From NCBI GenBank assembly GCA_029260515.1, contig JAJDDC010000070.1, forward strand, positions 124,001 to 188,000: DNA of 64,000 nucleotides, in the 5' to 3' direction. Numbering within the stretch: position 1 is the stretch's first letter; each line of letters opens with the position of its first letter. The notes beneath the pieces were generated by a model. That model had not been told where the DNA came from. It saw only the letters and a list, made by a program, of their open reading frames with translations, and did not search any database. Positions 62,686-64,000 of the stretch are shown in pieces. Position numbers and translations under genes: made by a program. Source of the stretch: Phycisphaerales bacterium (lineage in GTDB: Bacteria > Planctomycetota > Phycisphaerae > Phycisphaerales > UBA1924).

Positions 62686-63456
62686 ATGATCACCTGGATC
62701 GCCTCGTACCCCAAGAGCGGCAACACCTGGGTGCGGTTCCTGATCCACAACGTCCTGCACGAACCGACCGACGACCTGGCGGTTATCGAGCAGACAATGC
62801 CCTATGTCCTGCGCGTCGGGGACGGGTACAGAACCGAGGCCGGGCGCGACGACTTGCTCAAGACGCACCTGTCGTGGTCCGCAGACCACCCGCTGGGAGG
62901 GCACAGCGCCCGCGCGATCTACATCGTCCGTGACCCGCGCGACGTGCTGCTGAGCAACCTCAACTACCGCGCGCACCGGCGCGGCGGGGGCGAGGCGGAC
63001 GCACGCGCGATCGCGATGAGCGAGGAGGAGTACGCCCACGCCTTCATCGCCCACGGCGGCGAGCCGGCGTGGGCCCACGACGCCGTCGGGACCTGGGCCG
63101 CCAACACCCGGTCGTGGACGGGCGACACCGGGTTCCCGGTGCTGATCGTCCGCTACGAGGACCTGGAGAAGAACACACGCCGCCAACTCACGCGCATCCT
63201 CGCGTTCCTCGGCGTCTCACCCGGGCGTGGCGCGATCAAGCGGGCCGTCAGGACTTCGGGCTTCGGCGTGCTGCGCGAGGCCGAGATCCGACGGCGCGAG
63301 GCCCAGGGCTGGGACGTTGAATCGTTGTTTTTCAACGCCGGCCGGTCCGGACGGTCGCTCGACGAACTGGTCGCCCCGGGCCTCGACGCCGCCTTCGACA
63401 AGGCGTTCGGCGAGGATCTTGCCCGGTTCGGGTACGCCGCCCGCGCCCGGCGTTAG
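62686..63456 (+). CDS. Sulfotransferase, adjacent paralogue
   Basis: A 256-residue sulfotransferase, similar to the one 17 bp upstream. The PAPS loop is ASYPKSGNTWVRFLI (residues 6-20) and the second motif IVRDPRDVLLSNLNYRA (about 86-102). It ends in RYEDLEKNTRRQLTRILAFL and FFNAGRSGRSLDEL. The shared N-terminus and tail motifs point to tandem duplication. Its stop codon overlaps the end of a convergent gene by 4 bp (TTAG). Substrate unknown. Confidence 0.92.
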   Translation: MITWIASYPKSGNTWVRFLIHNVLHEPTDDLAVIEQTMPYVLRVGDGYRTEAGRDDLLKTHLSWSADHPLGGHSARAIYIVRDPRDVLLSNLNYRAHRRGGGEADARAIAMSEEEYAHAFIAHGGEPAWAHDAVGTWAANTRSWTGDTGFPVLIVRYEDLEKNTRRQLTRILAFLGVSPGRGAIKRAVRTSGFGVLREAEIRRREAQGWDVESLFFNAGRSGRSLDELVAPGLDAAFDKAFGEDLARFGYAARARR

Positions 63457-64000
63457 GGCTCGTAGCCGAGCGCGGCGCAGGTGCGCTGGTAATCGTCGCT
63501 CGCCAGGAACCGTGCGACGAGGCCCGCGTCCGCCTCGCGCCGGGCGAGGGGCTTGATCTCGCGCCTGGCGCTGCCGCGGCTGGCGAACTCTTTGCGGTCG
63601 CCCGTCACCTTCTCGCACGCGAACCACGAGGTCCGGTACCCCGGATCGAACTCGAGCCGCAACCGCTCGCACAGCGTCCGCAGCGCTGCGTCCGGGTCGC
63701 GCGTCAGGTCCTCGAAACGGACGAAGCCAACGCGAGCCGCCTCGTCCGCGAACGCGGCGCAGCCACTCAGGTACGCCGCCTCCGTCACGTTGCCCCTGAT
63801 CACGTCCAGGTCGTTGAGGCTCAGCCACTGGTCCATGGGGTGTCGGACGCTCGCGGTCCGGAGGATGTGGAAGCCGCTCGACAGCGCCTCGGCGAGCCCC
63901 GGGCGCATCGTCGGCGCCGCGTACGGCGCGCCGATGTAGTCGATGTGCGACCAATCACGGAGGACCAGACGCTTGTTCTTCGCCCTGGCCCGCTGATCGA
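63453..64000 (-). CDS. Sulfotransferase-like protein, start beyond the window
   Basis: The C-terminal 182 codons of a gene that enters from the right edge with no start codon visible. Codons remain open to position 64000 (KRLVLRDWSHIDYIGAPYAA). The core VRHPMDQWLSLND corresponds to the 3'-phosphate-binding motif (compare IIRDPRDVLLS of the neighbours), and VRFEDLTRDPDAALRTLCER to the later family motif. The PAPS loop is missing because the N-terminus lies outside the window. The stop TAA overlaps the stop of the convergent sulfotransferase. It is a more distant relative than the other two are of each other. Confidence 0.8.
   Translation of the reverse strand, partial: DQRARAKNKRLVLRDWSHIDYIGAPYAAPTMRPGLAEALSSGFHILRTASVRHPMDQWLSLNDLDVIRGNVTEAAYLSGCAAFADEAARVGFVRFEDLTRDPDAALRTLCERLRLEFDPGYRTSWFACEKVTGDRKEFASRGSARREIKPLARREADAGLVARFLASDDYQRTCAALGYEP

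Overview
The window reads as a chromosomal segment of a GC-rich planctomycete, most likely class Phycisphaerae (Phycisphaerales). The strongest clue is the C-terminal paired repeat with the core DFSDV-AFL-AFG and a terminal Gly-Cys-Pro (the 'GC-type dockerin' of that group) on seven secreted proteins. A DUF6677 protein, a SecE with a large insert, a UbiA/MqnP-like prenyltransferase and an LPS-type kinase fit a Gram-negative planctomycete. There are no rRNA genes and no CRISPR array. Two tRNA genes are present: Trp(CCA) and Thr(GGU).

Layout. 1-7.7 kb: a 7Fe-type ferredoxin, a HerA-like ATPase, a translationally coupled rimB-rimK-aspartoacylase operon and small conserved proteins. 7.7-12.4 kb: a compact prophage-like island. 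A CI/LexA-type repressor (XRE HTH plus S24 peptidase) diverges across an AT-rich operator region from a four-gene operon: sigma-like HTH protein, ABC-ATPase fused to a GNAT acetyltransferase, a small protein, and a complete TerL-like terminase. No capsid, portal, tail, integrase or lysis gene is nearby. 12.4-15 kb: HTH membrane protein, GbsR/MarR regulator, UbiA-family prenyltransferase. 15-32 kb: mostly secreted proteins (FG-GAP propellers, three subtilisins, a DUF1028 protein, a CRTAC1 protein), plus a Ycf46-like AAA ATPase, an AsmA-like protein, an MntR-like regulator, a DUF167 protein and a solitary DNA methyltransferase. 33-38 kb: LPS-type kinase, family 2 glycosyltransferase, DEVD-box RNA helicase with a structured leader, and an M42/M20-type peptidase. 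38-47 kb: a degenerate interspersed repeat, a divergent protein kinase, a very large AsmA-like protein, then nusG, secE, tRNA-Trp, rpmG, tuf and tRNA-Thr, all on the minus strand. 47-51 kb: a tandem triplicate of secreted dockerin-tailed proteins of unknown function behind a good sigma70-type promoter. 51-64 kb: rho, PTS enzyme I, RNase E/G, dxr, two adjacent SPINDLY-type O-GlcNAc transferases, and three sulfotransferases (the last cut by the window edge).

Together these give three themes: housekeeping information processing (tuf, secE, nusG, rho, RNase E/G, DEAD-box helicase, rimK); a large secreted or surface-sorted protein repertoire sharing one C-terminal tag; and glycan or protein modification (OGT, sulfotransferases, GT2, LPS kinase). 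The item most worth following up is the repressor-controlled terminase/ABC-GNAT island at 7709-12359.
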